A stretch of DNA of 7,726 nt, taken from positions 1-7,726 of the forward strand of contig CAKZUM010000141.1 of the NCBI GenBank assembly GCA_937921525.1. Reading direction: 5' to 3'. Shown here piece by piece: positions 5,796 through 7,726 of the stretch. Position 1 is the stretch's first letter. Every line of letters begins with the position of its first letter. The notes under the pieces are model-generated. The model saw nothing but the letters and a program-made list of their open reading frames with translations. It ran no database searches and was not told where the DNA came from. The position numbers were made by a program, and so were the translations under genes. The stretch comes from an uncultured Saprospiraceae bacterium (GTDB lineage: Bacteria > Bacteroidota > Bacteroidia > Chitinophagales > Saprospiraceae).

Positions 5796-7064
5796 ATGAG
5801 CCAAATTAAAATAAAAAATTTTGGCCCTATTAAGTCGGGCTTTGAAGGCAACGATGGCTATATGGATATTCGGAAGGTGACTACGTTTATTGGAGACCAG
5901 AGTACGGGTAAGAGTAGTGTGGCTAAATTATTTTCTACGATGTCTTGGTTGGAGAAATCGACCTATAGATTAGGAAAATCACCAGTTTATGGATTAGATA
6001 CAGGAAATTCTATAAGAGAGAATTTTGCTTACTTCGGAATAGAAAATTATCTGTCAAATGATACAGAAATTCATTATGTAGGTGATGCGTATGAATTTCA
6101 TTTCAAAGATAGTCAACTTAAATACATAGCAAAAGATAAACAAATAGGGATAAGTTATCAAGTACCTAAATTAATGTATGTTCCTGCTGAACGTAATCTT
6201 TTGAGTATAATAAGTAGTCCTGAAAAATTGAAATACTTACCCGAACATTTATTAACTTTTATAGAAGAATTTGATAGATCACAAAAAGAATTATCTGAAT
6301 ATTTACTTATTCCAATAACTGGTGATATTAAATTTGAATATCAAAAACACAATAACACTGCTTATGTTAAAGGTGTAGATTATAAGATTAAACTCTCAGA
6401 GACTTCAAGTGGATTACAGTCATTATTACCTTTATTTCTAGTTTCTAGAAATTTAGCACTTTCGATAAATGCAAAGAAAGATAATTCTAATGCAGGGTTA
6501 ACTGGAGAGGCACAACAAAAAATAAAAACTGAAGTCGAAAAAATATTAGCAGATAATACTTTATCTAAAGAAGTAAAAGAAGCAGCATTACAAGTTTTAT
6601 CTTCTAAATTTACTAATACTTGTTTCATAAATATAGTAGAAGAAATAGAACAAAATCTGTTCCCTTCTTCTCAAAAAGAATTATTGTTTAAGTTGTTGGA
6701 ATACACAAATCTCGTAGACTGCAACCAATTACTTTTAACAACTCATAGCCCTTATATCATTAACTATTTGACATTAGCGATTAAAGGAAAAGATATTTTA
6801 AATAAAATTAACGACCATCCTGATGGAGATAGCTTGAAAAAAAGATTATCAAACCTTATACCCAGCGATTCTTGTATTTCTTCGGAAGAAGCGATTACCT
6901 ATATGTTTACAAAAGATGGGCGTATTAAAGAATTAGCAACTTATGAAGGAATGCCTTCTGATAATAATTATTTGAATGAATCTTTATCTGAAACGAATCA
7001 ATTATTTGATAGCTTATTGGATATAGAAGAGGATGCAGCACCGATCAATTTTAAATTGAAATAA
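5796..7064 (+). CDS. OLD/AAA_15-like ABC-type ATPase, candidate defence protein
   Basis: A 422-aa soluble ATPase that opens with MSQIKIKNFGPIKSG, the usual start of RecF/OLD/AAA_15-type ATPases. Walker A is GDQSTGKS (33-40), a VPAERN motif lies at 129-134, an ABC-signature-like SETSSGLQ at 201-208, the Walker B and catalytic acid region FINIVEEIEQNLFP at 277-290 (Glu282/Glu283), and the H-loop TTHSP with His317. Residue 284 is Ile where most relatives have Pro (EEPE). There is no TOPRIM nuclease domain as in OLD, so any nuclease must come from the partner gene. It starts 36 bases after sufB and overlaps the next gene by one base. GC drops from about 40-47% in the first 150 bases to about 23-30% in rows sampled later. 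A role as nucleotide-driven sensor or regulator of the partner is inferred, not shown. I recall similar ATPases in many bacteria without an assigned function. Confidence 0.88.
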   Translation: MSQIKIKNFGPIKSGFEGNDGYMDIRKVTTFIGDQSTGKSSVAKLFSTMSWLEKSTYRLGKSPVYGLDTGNSIRENFAYFGIENYLSNDTEIHYVGDAYEFHFKDSQLKYIAKDKQIGISYQVPKLMYVPAERNLLSIISSPEKLKYLPEHLLTFIEEFDRSQKELSEYLLIPITGDIKFEYQKHNNTAYVKGVDYKIKLSETSSGLQSLLPLFLVSRNLALSINAKKDNSNAGLTGEAQQKIKTEVEKILADNTLSKEVKEAALQVLSSKFTNTCFINIVEEIEQNLFPSSQKELLFKLLEYTNLVDCNQLLLTTHSPYIINYLTLAIKGKDILNKINDHPDGDSLKKRLSNLIPSDSCISSEEAITYMFTKDGRIKELATYEGMPSDNNYLNESLSETNQLFDSLLDIEEDAAPINFKLK

Positions 7065-7552
7065 TGGTTGTTAATTTTTTTAAAGAAGAATGCCAAACGA
7101 GGACAAAAGAAAGTCGTTTTGGTATCTGTGATTTGAATGATGATAGTCCAGCTTTTATTATATCTACTAATGAAGAAGATTGGGTAGCAATAGTGGATAA
7201 TGAAAAACAAAAGGAAGTAATTTTCACGGCTATAGATAATTGTATTGACATACTTAGACCCAATGGAGATAGAGAAAATAGATGTGATGGTATGCTGACC
7301 TATGATAGTAATATAGATTTTGTAGAATTGAAAGCGGATAGGCAAGATTGGACTTCTAAAGGAATAAAACAACTTAAAACAACTATACAAATATTTGCAG
7401 CTAGTAATGACTTAACAAGATACAGAAAAAAACGTGCTTTTTTAGCGAATAGGAAACATCCTAATTTTCCTATTGGCAGAATGGAAGAAATGCAACGTTT
7501 TACAAATGAGTTGAAAGTAAGATTAATTATTCAGAACACGATTAAAATTTAA
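7064..7552 (+). CDS. PD-(D/E)XK nuclease-like partner of the ATPase
   Basis: A 162-aa acidic-to-basic soluble protein without signal peptide or membrane segment. The centre carries the pattern RCDGML (Asp75), then FVELK (Glu88 and Lys90) on a predicted beta-strand, then a helix with KQLKTTIQ (Gln103). Asp, Glu-x-Lys and a following Gln in this order match the PD-(D/E)XK nuclease core of restriction and repair enzymes. The C-terminal third (RYRKKRAFLANRKHP) is strongly basic and could bind nucleic acid. The ATG overlaps the ATPase stop in TAATG, which favours coupled translation and a joint complex. Fifteen bases separate it from sufC. The family is not one I can name; the nuclease call rests on the motif alone. 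It might instead be an inactive or RNA-directed member of the fold. Confidence 0.78.
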   Translation: MVVNFFKEECQTRTKESRFGICDLNDDSPAFIISTNEEDWVAIVDNEKQKEVIFTAIDNCIDILRPNGDRENRCDGMLTYDSNIDFVELKADRQDWTSKGIKQLKTTIQIFAASNDLTRYRKKRAFLANRKHPNFPIGRMEEMQRFTNELKVRLIIQNTIKI

Positions 7553-7567
7553 AACAAGAACAATACA

Positions 7568-7726
7568 ATGTTATCAATCAAGGACCTAAAAGTATCAGTA
7601 GAAGATAAAGAAATTCTAACAGGAATTAACTTAGACATTAAGCCGGGAGAAATCCATGCGATCATGGGACCAAACGGTTCTGGTAAAAGTACGCTTTCTC
7701 ATGTATTGGCTGGAAATGATAATTAT
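7568..7726 (+). CDS. sufC: Fe-S assembly ATPase SufC, N-terminal part
   Basis: The first 53 residues of SufC, cut by the window end. The sequence reads as an ABC ATPase from the start: a beta-strand opening MLSIKDLKVSVEDKEIL, the NLDIKPGEIHAIMG stretch, then Walker A GPNGSGKS (34-41) followed by TLSHVLAG, which is the typical SufC form. SufC powers the SufBCD scaffold in the cytosol by ATP hydrolysis. The ATG at 7568 is 15 bases after the nuclease-like gene with an A-rich leader and no separate promoter visible, so it likely depends on transcription from upstream of sufB through the inserted pair. The signature, Walker B and H-loop lie beyond the window. Confidence 0.95.
   Translation, partial: MLSIKDLKVSVEDKEILTGINLDIKPGEIHAIMGPNGSGKSTLSHVLAGNDNY

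Noticed and set aside
6380..6628. Minus-strand open frame inside the ATPase gene
   Set aside because: Antisense to the signature-motif region of a well supported ATPase; no family features.
5796..7064. Full OLD-family nuclease (ATPase plus TOPRIM)
   Set aside because: The C-terminal part after the H-loop has no visible TOPRIM Glu or DxD motifs and is too short; any nuclease activity must come from the next gene.
7061..7066. Frameshift splitting one fused ATPase-nuclease gene
   Set aside because: TAATG is an ordinary stop-start overlap; the second frame begins with its own ATG and a complete-looking N-terminus, so two genes are more likely.
6998..7390. Two minus-strand frames across the ATPase/nuclease junction
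   Set aside because: Ile/Tyr/Phe-rich translations typical of the antisense of AT-rich genes; both overlap the motif-bearing nuclease-like frame.

Overview
The window looks like part of a Bacteroidota chromosome, probably from the Chitinophagia, Sphingobacteriia or Saprospiria side of the phylum. Support for this: about 38-40% GC in the housekeeping genes, no clear Shine-Dalgarno sequences, A-rich leaders, -7 elements of the TAnnTTTG type, SufB and PcrA/UvrD-like proteins that read like that phylum, and a small HEAT-like protein that I remember as common there. No RNA gene, CRISPR array or transposase is visible.

Layout. Positions 1-314 are non-coding: an intrinsic terminator for a gene outside the window, a tandem pair of covarying mini-hairpins, and a nested inverted-repeat element. 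A small HEAT-like helical protein follows on the minus strand (315-839). A divergent promoter region separates it from a complete UvrD/PcrA-type DNA helicase (943-3195, plus). The helicase converges on a minus-strand thioredoxin (3435-3737) across a gap filled by a 168-bp terminal-inverted-repeat element. The 540-bp gap between thioredoxin and sufB (3738-4277) holds an isolated terminator-like hairpin, a perfect 31-bp-arm palindrome inside further inverted arms, a candidate promoter, and a 114-bp imperfect palindrome in the predicted sufB leader.

The suf (Fe-S cluster assembly) operon starts with sufB (4278-5759) and resumes with sufC (7568 to the window end). Two genes not connected to Fe-S assembly sit between them in the same orientation: an OLD/AAA_15-like ABC-type ATPase (5796-7064) and, overlapping it by one base (TAATG), a 162-aa protein with a D75...E88-x-K90...Q103 pattern typical of PD-(D/E)XK nucleases (7064-7552). 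The ATPase gene is much more AT-rich than sufB over most of its length. No promoter or terminator is visible at the junctions, so the pair is probably co-transcribed with sufB and sufC.

The main point of interest is this ATPase plus nuclease module. Its two-gene layout recalls Septu, PARIS and Gabija antiphage systems, but the nuclease type differs from all three, so it is a candidate defence system parked in an essential operon. A defence role is inference. The second theme is the number of unrelated palindromic elements packed into the longer intergenic gaps.
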